Positions 1 to 6,081 of a stretch of DNA of 8,804 nucleotides are shown here, in pieces. The translations under genes were made by a program, and so were the position numbers. Position 1 is the first letter of the stretch; the number at the start of each line of letters is the position of its first letter. The notes under the pieces are model-generated. The model had not been told where the DNA came from, did no database searches, and saw only the letters and a program-made list of their open reading frames with translations. Source of the stretch: DATHGT01 sp035317605 (lineage in GTDB: Bacteria > Methylomirabilota > Methylomirabilia > Rokubacteriales > CSP1-6); the NCBI GenBank assembly GCA_035317605.1, contig DATHGT010000305.1, forward strand, positions 1 to 8,804, given 5' to 3'.

Positions 1-31
1 AGGTGCCCGAGTCCGCCTCAGAGTTGAGCGG

Positions 32-667
32 TCAGCGAGCAGGAGCGCGGCGCTCCCACCAGAGCAACTCGGCGACGGTGCGAACGCGACGGGCTTCGAG
101 CTCCGGCAGGAGCGAGACGAAGATCCGTCCGGCCGTCAGCGCGTCGCCCTCCGCGGTGTGGCGCGCCACCACCTCGACGCCAAGCCGCTCGGCGATGCGC
201 TCCAGGCTGAAGTCGCGCCACTCCGGGTGCAGTGAGGCGGCGAGCCGACCGGTGTCGACGCTGCGGTTGCCCAGCCGCGGAAGTCCTCGGGCTCGGCGTG
301 CCCGCGTCAGGACCGCGACGTCGAATCCGACGTTGTGACCGACCAGCACCGCGCCCTCGATCACGGGCTCGACATCGCGCAGCACGTGTTCGGGGGGCGG
401 CGCGCCGCGCACCATGCCGTCCGTCAGACCGTGCACCACCGTCGACTCGGGCGGGATCGGCCGTTCCGGATCCACGAGCGTCACGTAGCCCCCGGCGGGG
501 ACGCCGTCGAGGAACGGAATCGCGGCCAGCGAGACCATCGCGTCCCGGCGCGGATCGAGGCCGGTCGTTTCCAGGTCGATGGCGACGAAACGCTGCCGGA
601 CGGACTCGAGCGAGGGGCTCTCGTCGATCGTCAGCCAAGAGCGCAGCCGGGCGAGTGCGCGTGACAC
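32..667 (-). CDS. DEDDh-family 3'-5' exonuclease (DnaQ / DNA polymerase III epsilon-like)
   Basis: Predicted metal-dependent 3'-5' exonuclease of 211 aa. All five DEDDh residues are visible: Exo I as AIDLETTG (D31, E33), Exo II as GHNVGFD (D116) and Exo III as HTAEGDA (H170, D175). The fold occupies about residues 25-190. Nothing resembles a polymerase-binding tail, so this is probably a stand-alone DnaQ-like nuclease rather than the replicative proofreading subunit. I chose the GTG at 665-667, seven nt after the stop of the DUF294 gene; the frame stays open further upstream, but that part lies inside the DUF294 gene and looks like out-of-frame translation. No clear Shine-Dalgarno precedes the GTG, so translation may be coupled to the upstream gene. 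From memory, exonucleases of this type often sit beside CBS-DUF294 and acetate-type symporter genes. Substrate is unknown; repair or RNA/nucleotide turnover are both possible. Family assignment is firm, exact start less so. Confidence 0.9.
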   Translation of the reverse strand: MSRALARLRSWLTIDESPSLESVRQRFVAIDLETTGLDPRRDAMVSLAAIPFLDGVPAGGYVTLVDPERPIPPESTVVHGLTDGMVRGAPPPEHVLRDVEPVIEGAVLVGHNVGFDVAVLTRARRARGLPRLGNRSVDTGRLAASLHPEWRDFSLERIAERLGVEVVARHTAEGDALTAGRIFVSLLPELEARRVRTVAELLWWERRAPAR

Positions 668-674
668 GCGGGGG

Positions 675-2141
675 CTACGGCAGGAAGTCCGTGGCGAACC
701 GTTCGCGAATGGCCCCCTGGACCTTGCGCACGGTCTGGAGCGCATCGCGGAACAGGAGGGCGTCGGCGTGCGAGAGCGCGTCCGGAGCGACGAGATTGTC
801 CGGAGCCTGTCCGCGCTCGAGCTGCTCGAGCTGGCGGCGAAGCCGCAACCGCAACAGGTGCTGGAAGGCGTCGGTGATCTCACCCACGTCGAGCGCCCCC
901 AGGGCGCCGGCCGCTCCGGCGGCGCGGAACCGGTCGACCGTGTTCGTCTCGGCGAGGCCGAGCTGGAGGGCGAGGAGCCGGGCCGCGCCCACCAGCTGCA
1001 GACTCCCCCCACCCTTGACGTCGACCGCGCCCGGATGGGTGCCGTCGCGGGGCACCCGCACGTTGCCAAAGATGGTCAGCGGCAGGGGACGTGAGACCAC
1101 GTCGCGCGCCACGGTCCCGAGGAATCCCCGCCGCTCCGGCGCCTCGCTGCGGGTGAGGCCCGACAGCGTCGCGGCCAGCTCGCGGGCGCCGGCCAGCGGG
1201 CGCAGGTCGAAGTAGATCGACGCGTCGAGGACGTGGGTCGGCGAGGAGGTGGTCATCCAGTCGTGGAAATATCCGCGCCACACCGCAAGCGGCTGACACC
1301 AGCGTGGGTTTGAGGCCATCGATCCCCCGGGACACGACGGGAACCCGACGCTGACGAGGCCGGCGATCGCCCCTTCGGCGAAGCGCCGGTAGAAGCGCGC
1401 CGCGGACTCCGACAGCTCCTCCGGCGGATCGGCGTACACCAATGCGTTGTCCTGATCGGTCCGCAGGGTCTGTTCCCGCCGCGCCTCGCTCCCGAGCGCG
1501 ATCCAGCACCAGGGCACCGGCGGCGGCGTCTCGCCCGCGACGGCCAGCGTGTCGAGGGTGAGATCGAGGACGCGCAGCACCAGGCGATCGTTCAGCTCGG
1601 CCACGATCTGGCCGACGTCGTAGGCGCTGCCTCCGTCGTCGACGAGCTGACGGACCAGCTCGGTGATCCGGCGGGCGAGGCCGGCCAGCGATTCGAGGCT
1701 GGCCGCGCGACCGATCTCGCGCGCGAGCGTCACCGGGTGCGTGGTGTCGAACACCAGGACGTGACGGCTCGAGACCACGCCGATGGCCCGCGCGCCGTCG
1801 ACGACCACGAGATGCCGGATGTGGCGGCGGGTCATCTCGAGGACCGCTTCGAACACGAAGGCGTCACCCGCAATGGTGACGAGCGGCGTCGACATGATCG
1901 ACGCGGCCTCGACTGTCCTCGGATCACGTCCCTCCGCCACGACCTTGCCCCGCAGATCGCGGTCGGTGACGATGCCCGCGGGGGCGCCGTCGGCGTCGAC
2001 GACCACCACCGAGCCCACGCCCTCGCGGGACAGTCGGCGGGCCACCTCGACGGCGGACGCCCTCGGCCCGCACGTCACGAGCGGTCGCCTGACGAGATCC
2101 CGCACGCGATGCCGGAAGGGCGACAGATCGGGCGACGTCAA
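675..2141 (-). CDS. CBS-pair / DUF294 putative nucleotidyltransferase
   Basis: Predicted cytoplasmic signalling protein of 488 aa. Residues about 13-135 form two CBS repeats (with GIVTDRDLR near 56-64 and GVVSSRHVLVFD near 121-132), which normally bind adenine nucleotides. Residues about 150-300 match a GlnD-like nucleotidyltransferase domain (DUF294): GSEARREQ (G217, S218, E223) followed by TDQDN with D229 and D231, the expected metal-binding pair. D312 in FDLRPL may be the third carboxylate. Residues about 340-485 are helical and fit the DUF294 C-terminal domain. Many relatives carry an N-terminal cyclic-nucleotide-binding domain, absent here. The start is uncertain: I chose TTG at 2139-2141, two nt after the preceding stop, because it just precedes the first CBS repeat; an in-frame GTG lies at HRV (residue 13). 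The frame is open further upstream but reads as low-complexity shadow of the preceding gene. A role in controlling the linked symporter is inferred from context only. Confidence 0.87.
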   Translation of the reverse strand: MTSPDLSPFRHRVRDLVRRPLVTCGPRASAVEVARRLSREGVGSVVVVDADGAPAGIVTDRDLRGKVVAEGRDPRTVEAASIMSTPLVTIAGDAFVFEAVLEMTRRHIRHLVVVDGARAIGVVSSRHVLVFDTTHPVTLAREIGRAASLESLAGLARRITELVRQLVDDGGSAYDVGQIVAELNDRLVLRVLDLTLDTLAVAGETPPPVPWCWIALGSEARREQTLRTDQDNALVYADPPEELSESAARFYRRFAEGAIAGLVSVGFPSCPGGSMASNPRWCQPLAVWRGYFHDWMTTSSPTHVLDASIYFDLRPLAGARELAATLSGLTRSEAPERRGFLGTVARDVVSRPLPLTIFGNVRVPRDGTHPGAVDVKGGGSLQLVGAARLLALQLGLAETNTVDRFRAAGAAGALGALDVGEITDAFQHLLRLRLRRQLEQLERGQAPDNLVAPDALSHADALLFRDALQTVRKVQGAIRERFATDFLP

Positions 2142-2143
2142 TG

Positions 2144-2485
2144 TCAGACGCCGGCCACGAGCGCCGCGGCCCTCGCCTTGATCTCGTCCACGGACTTGCA
2201 ATCCTTCACGTACTCGACGAACGCTCCGAGCGGCGTGGCCAGCACGCCGCCTTCGGGAGCGCCCGCGGTCAGCTTCGCGAGCGCCGCCTTGCCGTCCGGG
2301 CTGTCCAGGTCGCAGGCGAAGACCCGCTGTCCCCCGCCCCACCACTTCGTGGTCTCCACCGTGAGATGGCCGCCTTTGAAGCCGCCCTTGTCGTGATTGA
2401 CGATGACCTTCTCGCCGCTGTCGAGCGTGATCTGACAGTACGCGCCCGCCTTGGGGTCCGTGACGAAGCGTCCGACCTTGCTCAT
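2144..2485 (-). CDS. Unrecognised 113-aa soluble protein
   Basis: I do not recognise this protein. It is 113 aa, with no signal peptide or membrane segment. The first about 60 residues look beta-rich, with alternating polar and hydrophobic stretches (YCQITLDSGEKVIVNHDKGG, then HLTVETTKWW and QRVFACDLDS), perhaps a small barrel. The end (EYVKDCKSVDEIKARAAALV, 91-110) is probably an amphipathic helix. Two cysteines (C17, C58) lie in the beta part and one (C95) near the helix. The ATG at 2483-2485 has a strong Shine-Dalgarno (AGAGGAG) and overlaps the stop of the preceding membrane-protein gene by four nt (ATGA), a classic translational-coupling arrangement. It ends two nt before the CBS-DUF294 start. 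Coding reality is well supported by context and codon pattern; function is unknown. Confidence 0.8.
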   Translation of the reverse strand: MSKVGRFVTDPKAGAYCQITLDSGEKVIVNHDKGGFKGGHLTVETTKWWGGGQRVFACDLDSPDGKAALAKLTAGAPEGGVLATPLGAFVEYVKDCKSVDEIKARAAALVAGV

Positions 2486-2904
2486 GGTCGTTCTCCTCTC
2501 GCGCGGAACACGGCCCGGACGGCGATGATCGCCGAGCCGATCAGGTTCGTGAGCACCACGAGGACCAGCGAGATCAGCACGATGGTCATGACGGGGGCGG
2601 GGATGGCGCCGGCGCCCGCCTCCGGCGGCAGGATGCTCTCCAGCCAGAACACCGGCATCAGGACGGCGGCCGGGGTGACCACGAGCACGGCCGCGAGGGC
2701 CAGCCCCGCCCGGCCGAACCGCCGGACGGCGTTCAGTCCCCGATGCCGCGCCTCGGTCCGGATCCACAGCGCCGTGACCAGCGCGAACAGCACGACCAGA
2801 CACGCGCCGAAGGCGGCCTGGGACAGACGCCGCGCACCGGCCAGGGCGTAGAGCGTGCCGAACAGCACGACGCCGACCACGTTGGTGGCGGCCATCGCGA
2901 GCAT
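2482..2904 (-). CDS. Unrecognised four-helix integral membrane protein
   Basis: A 140-aa hydrophobic protein with four likely transmembrane helices at about residues 4-22, 31-48, 66-90 and 104-129. The segment between helices 2 and 3 is basic (RTEARHRGLNAVRRFGR), as is the C-terminus (RAVFRARGERP). By the positive-inside rule both would be cytoplasmic, with both termini inside. The loop between helices 3 and 4 (WLESILPPEAGAGAIPAP) would face outside. No catalytic or family motif is recognisable. The first ATG is six nt after the preceding stop; a second ATG three codons on (2893-2895) is an alternative. The stop overlaps the next start by four nt, so it is cotranscribed with, and probably coupled to, the 113-aa protein. 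Likely a small membrane component of the same operon; function unknown. Confidence 0.75.
   Translation of the reverse strand: MLAMAATNVVGVVLFGTLYALAGARRLSQAAFGACLVVLFALVTALWIRTEARHRGLNAVRRFGRAGLALAAVLVVTPAAVLMPVFWLESILPPEAGAGAIPAPVMTIVLISLVLVVLTNLIGSAIIAVRAVFRARGERP
2493..2499 (-). promoter_or_regulatory. Shine-Dalgarno of the 113-aa protein gene
   Basis: AGAGGAG on the minus strand, seven nt before the ATG at 2483-2485 and inside the end of the membrane-protein gene. With the ATGA overlap it supports this start and coupled translation. Confidence 0.7.
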
Positions 2905-2910
2905 CCGCGC

Positions 2911-3210
2911 TCAGCCGGCCCACGCGCGCACGAGCTGCGTGAACAGCGCGCGCACCACCATCCAGAGCGCGAAGTAGACGGCCAGGGCGACCATTCGCAC
3001 CCGCGGCGCCGGCGTACCCGGCGGCATGAACGACCGGACCGGCCGCGTCAGCGGTCCCGTCACCACCGCGAAGAACCACAGCACGGGGTTGTCCTGATTG
3101 ACGAGGCGGGCGAAGGCAACGTGCAGCGCGAGATAGACCCACGCCATGAAGAACACGAGCGGGATGATGACGTTGGCCAGCACCAGGAACCGCAGCTCCA
3201 GCTCGCCCAT
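2911..3210 (-). CDS. Small membrane protein, possibly YggT-like
   Basis: A 99-aa membrane protein with hydrophobic helices at about residues 8-31 and 72-94, and a shorter hydrophobic stretch at 42-52. The phrase GPLTRPVRSFMPPGTPAPRV (52-71), followed by a hydrophobic helix, resembles the 'PLLRPIRR-x-PP' signature after which YggT-family membrane proteins run into their next helix. Helix and signature order fit a half-length YggT unit, but the match is by eye and the glycine/aspartate pattern is imperfect. The ATG at 3208-3210 is the natural start, though no strong Shine-Dalgarno precedes it. It lies 73 nt after the symporter stop, with a perfect hairpin between, and six nt before the four-helix protein, so it heads a compact five-gene run. 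Membrane location is likely; role unknown. Confidence 0.72.
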   Translation of the reverse strand: MGELELRFLVLANVIIPLVFFMAWVYLALHVAFARLVNQDNPVLWFFAVVTGPLTRPVRSFMPPGTPAPRVRMVALAVYFALWMVVRALFTQLVRAWAG

Positions 3211-3242
3211 GCCGGGATGATAACAGGGGAGGTTCGGAGGGT

Positions 3243-3273
3243 ATCGGGGGGAGCGGGACTCGCTCCCCCCGAT
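3243..3273 (-). terminator. Perfect 13-bp hairpin after the symporter gene
   Basis: Arms 3243-3255 (ATCGGGGGGAGCG) and 3261-3273 are exact reverse complements around a 5-nt loop (GGACT on the plus strand). The hairpin begins about 10 nt after the stop of the large symporter subunit. The transcript continues with no T-tract, so this is not a canonical intrinsic terminator. It could be partial termination, a 3'-end stabiliser for the symporter mRNA, or a processing site that lowers expression of the five downstream genes. Confidence 0.5.
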
Positions 3274-3283
3274 GTCGACTCGC

Positions 3284-5218
3284 CTAATGCACGGGAACCT
3301 CGCGGAGGTCCCGCCCGAGCGGATCGCCCTTGGTGCCCTGCCCCGACTTCGGATACCGGACGCTGATGACCAGATCCTGGACCGACTGGGGCGGCGGCGG
3401 CGTCAGCAGCGAGACGATCCAGATCGTCAGGAAGCCCGCCGGCAGCCCGAAGATCGCCGACGAGATCGTGGTCGTGCCGAACCACGACAGCCCGTAGAAC
3501 CGGCTGCCGATCATGTAGAACAGCGTCACGCCGAGACCGACCAGCATCCCGACGTTGGCGCCGATCGCGTTGGCCCGCTTCCACCAGATGCCCATGACCA
3601 GCGCGGGGAAGAACGACGCGCCGGCGAGACTGAAGGCCCACGCCACCAGCTCCACGATCAGCGACAGCCGATAGGTGGCGATGTAGGCGGCCACGATGGC
3701 GGTGACCACGAGGAGCACCTTGGTGATGGTCAGCCGCTTGACCAGCGAGGCGCTGGGGTCGATGACGTTGTAGTAGAGGTCGTGGGAGATCGCGTTGGCG
3801 ATGGTCAGCAGCAAGCCGTCGGCGGTGGACAGCGCGGCGGCGAGGCCTCCCGCCATGACCAGACCGGTGATCACGAACGGCAGCCCCGCGATCTCCGGCG
3901 TGGCCAGCACCACGAAGTCGCTGGACTTGAGCACGAAGTCCGCCCACTGCACGATGCCGTCACCGTTCTTGTCGACGACTTCGAACAGTCCAGCCGGCTT
4001 CCAGAGGTTCACCCAGGCGGGCAGCTCGGTGATCTTGCTGCCCACCAGGCGCGTGTAGAGCGCAAAACGAGCAAAGGCGGCGTACGCGGGCGCCGTGAAG
4101 TACAGCATGAAGATGCACAAGAGCGCCCACGCGCAGGTGGTCCGCGCCTGCCTCACCGATGGTGCCGTGTAGTACCGCGTGAGGATGTGCGGCAGCCCCG
4201 CCGTGCCCACCATGAGGCAGAAGGTCAGGGCCAGGAAGTTCCACATGCCCGTGCCGGTCGGGACCGTCAGGTAGCGGCCGAACTTGGCGTCGTCGCTCGC
4301 GGCCGGGGCGATCGCCTGGCGGGAGGCAATGGTCGCCTGCGCCTTCAGCTTCTCGACGTCGGCCTCGGGGAGGCCGCCCGCCTTGATCTTGGCGTTGGCG
4401 GCGTCGGCGTCCTTCTTCCACAACGCGCGCGTTTCCTTCTCCGTCGGATCGCGGGTCACCGCGATGGCGGCCGCGTTGTTGCGCTGCAGGAGCTGGCCGT
4501 ACGTGAGCTCGGGGATCGGGATCGAGAAGATCGTCCACGACATGTACACGACGGGAACCAGGTAGGAGATGATCAGGATGATGTACTGAGCGACCTGGGT
4601 CCAGGTGACCGACTTCATCCCGCCCAGCACCGAGCAGAACAGCACGCCGATCAGGCCGAGGAAAACGCCGACGTTGAAGTCGATGCCGATGAAGCGGGCC
4701 ACGATGAACCCGACGCCGGTGACCTGGGCGATCAGGTACATCAGCGAGCACGCGATGGCCGCGACCACCCCGATGCAACGCGCCATGTTCCCGCCGTAGC
4801 GGGCGCCCAGGAAGTCAGGGATGGTGTAGGCGCCGAACTGGCGCAGATAAGGCCCGAGGAAGACGGCCAGCAGCAGGTAGCCACCCGTCCAGCCCATGAC
4901 GTAGGCGAGTCCCGAGAAGCCCTGCACCGACAGCGCGCCCGCCATCGAGATGAACGACGCCGCCGACATCCAGTCTGAGCCGGTCGCCATTCCGTTGTAG
5001 AAGGCCGGAACGTTCCGGCCCGCCACGTAGTACTGGTCGGGGTTCGACGTCCGCGTGAGCACGCCGATCACGACGTAGATCGCGAGTGACATGGCCATGA
5101 ACAGCCAGCCGATCATCTGGTTGCTGAAGAGTCCCAGCTTTTCGCCGATGCCGATGAGCACGGTGGTGCCGAGGAACAGGACCGTGTACAGGCCGAAGAT
5201 CTTGTCGAGGCTCCACAT
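3284..5218 (-). CDS. Sodium:solute symporter large subunit (SSS family, acetate-permease-like, VC_2705-type)
   Basis: A 644-aa inner-membrane transporter of the SSS (LeuT-fold) family, probably Na+-coupled uptake of acetate or another short carboxylate. Family features include DQYYVAGRNVPAFYNGMATG (61-80) with SDWMSAASF after it, GYLLLAVFLGPYLRQFGAYT, and the sodium-site helix GGLAAALSTADGLLLT (457-472). Pairing with a DUF4212 small subunit is the hallmark of the two-subunit VC_2705-type group, often labelled 'cation acetate symporter'. There are about 12-13 helices. A charged, helical insertion spans about 236-322. An EF-hand-like loop, DKNGDGIVQWAD, sits at 416-427 just before the helix beginning ATPEIAGLPFVI. 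The frame is open to 5383, but the ATG at 5216-5218 has a strong Shine-Dalgarno and follows the small-subunit stop by five nt. The C-terminal tail (606-644) is hydrophilic. Substrate cannot be read from sequence alone. Confidence 0.93.
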   Translation of the reverse strand: MWSLDKIFGLYTVLFLGTTVLIGIGEKLGLFSNQMIGWLFMAMSLAIYVVIGVLTRTSNPDQYYVAGRNVPAFYNGMATGSDWMSAASFISMAGALSVQGFSGLAYVMGWTGGYLLLAVFLGPYLRQFGAYTIPDFLGARYGGNMARCIGVVAAIACSLMYLIAQVTGVGFIVARFIGIDFNVGVFLGLIGVLFCSVLGGMKSVTWTQVAQYIILIISYLVPVVYMSWTIFSIPIPELTYGQLLQRNNAAAIAVTRDPTEKETRALWKKDADAANAKIKAGGLPEADVEKLKAQATIASRQAIAPAASDDAKFGRYLTVPTGTGMWNFLALTFCLMVGTAGLPHILTRYYTAPSVRQARTTCAWALLCIFMLYFTAPAYAAFARFALYTRLVGSKITELPAWVNLWKPAGLFEVVDKNGDGIVQWADFVLKSSDFVVLATPEIAGLPFVITGLVMAGGLAAALSTADGLLLTIANAISHDLYYNVIDPSASLVKRLTITKVLLVVTAIVAAYIATYRLSLIVELVAWAFSLAGASFFPALVMGIWWKRANAIGANVGMLVGLGVTLFYMIGSRFYGLSWFGTTTISSAIFGLPAGFLTIWIVSLLTPPPPQSVQDLVISVRYPKSGQGTKGDPLGRDLREVPVH

Positions 5219-5223
5219 GGCCG

Positions 5224-5493
5224 CTAGCCCTCCTCGCGGATGCCGAATTCTTCGTCCTTCTTGTTCATGAGCCGGGCGTAGATCGCGATCTCGACCACGA
5301 AGATCGCCAGCGATCCCTGGGCCGCCATGTAGTACCCGAGCGGGAAGCCGATGATCGTCCACTGATTGAGCCAGCTCGCCCACAATCCGGAGATCAGGAA
5401 CGTCACCACGAACCAGATCGAGAGCAGGATCGTGGTGAGCTTGACGTTGTACCGCCAGTACTCGTCTCTCTGTCTCGGCGTCAGATCGGCCAT
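5224..5493 (-). CDS. DUF4212 symporter small subunit
   Basis: An 89-aa membrane protein matching the DUF4212 small subunit of two-component sodium:solute symporters. It has an aromatic, charged start (RDEYWRYNVKLTTILLSIWF, 9-28), a first helix at about 18-38, a loop with LNQWTIIGFPLGYYMAAQGS, a second helix at about 50-72, and a charged tail beginning ARLMNKKDEEFG. Length and motif order are typical. It ends five nt before the large-subunit start. The frame is open to 5685, but the upstream residues are Pro/Arg-rich junk. The ATG at 5491-5493 is preceded by GGGAGGG at seven nt, which fixes the start. It probably helps assemble or gate the large subunit; that role is inferred from the invariable pairing. 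Confidence 0.93.
   Translation of the reverse strand: MADLTPRQRDEYWRYNVKLTTILLSIWFVVTFLISGLWASWLNQWTIIGFPLGYYMAAQGSLAIFVVEIAIYARLMNKKDEEFGIREEG
5228..5235 (-). promoter_or_regulatory. Shine-Dalgarno of the symporter large subunit
   Basis: GAGGAGGG on the minus strand, nine nt before the ATG at 5216-5218 and overlapping the last codons of the DUF4212 gene. It decides the start against the longer open frame. Confidence 0.75.
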
Positions 5494-5500
5494 TCGCTCA

Positions 5501-5507
5501 CCCTCCC
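5501..5507 (-). promoter_or_regulatory. Shine-Dalgarno of the DUF4212 gene
   Basis: GGGAGGG on the minus strand, seven nt before the ATG at 5491-5493. It supports the 89-aa product over the upstream extension. No convincing sigma-70 or sigma-54 promoter was found in the 122-nt gap before it. Confidence 0.7.
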
Positions 5508-5615
5508 ATGGGTGCCACGCCGCGCGCGCGGGCGCGCCTGGACGTGTCGAGAACACGCATCGGTACCGGGGGTCAGAGCCGCCCGGCGATGGACGTGGAG
5601 GCGCGGTGAGAGCGA

Positions 5616-5933
5616 CTAGTGGTCGTCGGAGAGGGCGGAGACTTCGGGAACGGGCGCGTGGGCCCGCCGGACATCGACGAGCCACTCGCTCACGGGGCTC
5701 GCATCGCGTCGCGCAAGCGCCTTCGCGGATAGCGCCGGCGAATCCGGAGCGGGGCCTGCGAGAGGCGGCGGTGTGGTGGTGATCGCCATACGGACGACTC
5801 GGGGATCACGCGAGCGCTGGACCCCGTCCACCGACTCGTCGGGGTTGAAGTTGAACGCCCCGGGGATGAACGGGCTCGAAAGGTCCAGGGTCACATAGAC
5901 CAGGAACAGGAAAGTCAGTCGTCGAGCCCTCAC
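5616..5933 (-). CDS. Unrecognised small protein with hydrophobic N-terminus
   Basis: A 105-aa product from the GTG at 5931-5933; an alternative in-frame GTG at 5967-5969 would give 117 aa. The N-terminus is basic then hydrophobic (MRARRLTFLFLVYVTLDLSS), like a short signal or anchor. It is followed by PFIPGAFNFNPDESVDGV (21-38), an acidic, aromatic stretch that looks selected rather than random. Residues 50-80 are Pro/Ala-rich and probably disordered, and the tail has SEWLVDVRRAH. I have an impression of similar 'YVTLDLSxPFxPGAFxF' proteins in environmental GC-rich genomes, but cannot name a family. No good Shine-Dalgarno precedes either GTG. It ends 122 nt before DUF4212, so it may be a separate unit or the operon's first gene. 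An overlapping frame to 6042 is less protein-like. If exported, it would be a small periplasmic or membrane-anchored protein. Confidence 0.6.
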   Translation of the reverse strand: MRARRLTFLFLVYVTLDLSSPFIPGAFNFNPDESVDGVQRSRDPRVVRMAITTTPPPLAGPAPDSPALSAKALARRDASPVSEWLVDVRRAHAPVPEVSALSDDH

Positions 5934-6021
5934 GGGCGGTCGGTGGGAGACACGAAACGTGCCAGACACGGCCCGCGCTAAGTGCCTGATTCAACAATGG
6001 CGGGCTGACGACTACCAGCCA

Positions 6022-6068
6022 CGTCATTGGTCTCGATACCAAGAGGTCTTGGTATCGAGACCCTGACG
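6022..6068. repeat. Long near-perfect palindrome downstream of the MFS gene
   Basis: Arms 6029-6044 (GGTCTCGATACCAAGA) and 6047-6062 are exact reverse complements separated by only two nt. After a small mismatch (TT opposite C) five more pairs form between 6022-6026 (CGTCA) and 6064-6068 (TGACG), giving 21 pairs. It begins about 13 nt after the MFS stop and lies about 90 nt before the start of the next gene. It is visibly less GC-rich than its surroundings. No T-tract follows on the minus strand. It may be a terminator or 3'-end hairpin for the MFS transcript, a protein-binding dyad for the next gene, or a dispersed palindromic repeat. Confidence 0.8.
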
Positions 6069-6081
6069 CGGCGAGTTACGA

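Noticed and set aside
1..31. Sequence after the exonuclease stop
   Set aside because: Only 31 nt, with no hairpin, start codon with Shine-Dalgarno, or other recognisable element.
3272..4978. Very long plus-strand open frame (568 codons) opposite the symporter
   Set aside because: The translation is rich in Arg, His, Asp and Gln with no hydrophobic core, typical of the antisense of a membrane-protein gene in GC-rich DNA; the minus strand encodes a clear SSS transporter.
3284..5383. Longer symporter frame starting at 5383
   Set aside because: The extra residues are an out-of-frame reading of the DUF4212 gene; the ATG at 5216-5218 has a strong Shine-Dalgarno and gives a family-like N-terminus.
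5518..5538. Alternating CG tract upstream of the DUF4212 gene
   Set aside because: It is a short CG-rich alternation that could in principle adopt Z-DNA, but such runs are expected in GC-rich DNA and nothing else marks it as functional.
5543..5557. 5-bp inverted repeat CGTGT-N5-ACACG before the DUF4212 gene
   Set aside because: Short enough to be chance in this composition and not placed relative to any recognisable promoter.
5948..5965. TGGCACG sequence resembling a sigma-54 -24 box upstream of the 105-aa gene
   Set aside because: The -24 half is perfect, but at the required spacing the -12 position reads GT instead of GC, and the inferred start would lie almost on the chosen start codon.
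5806..6042. Minus-strand 78-codon frame overlapping the 105-aa gene
   Set aside because: It crosses the long palindrome and reads as a frame-shifted copy of the better-looking hydrophobic-N-terminus protein; no Shine-Dalgarno or recognisable pattern.
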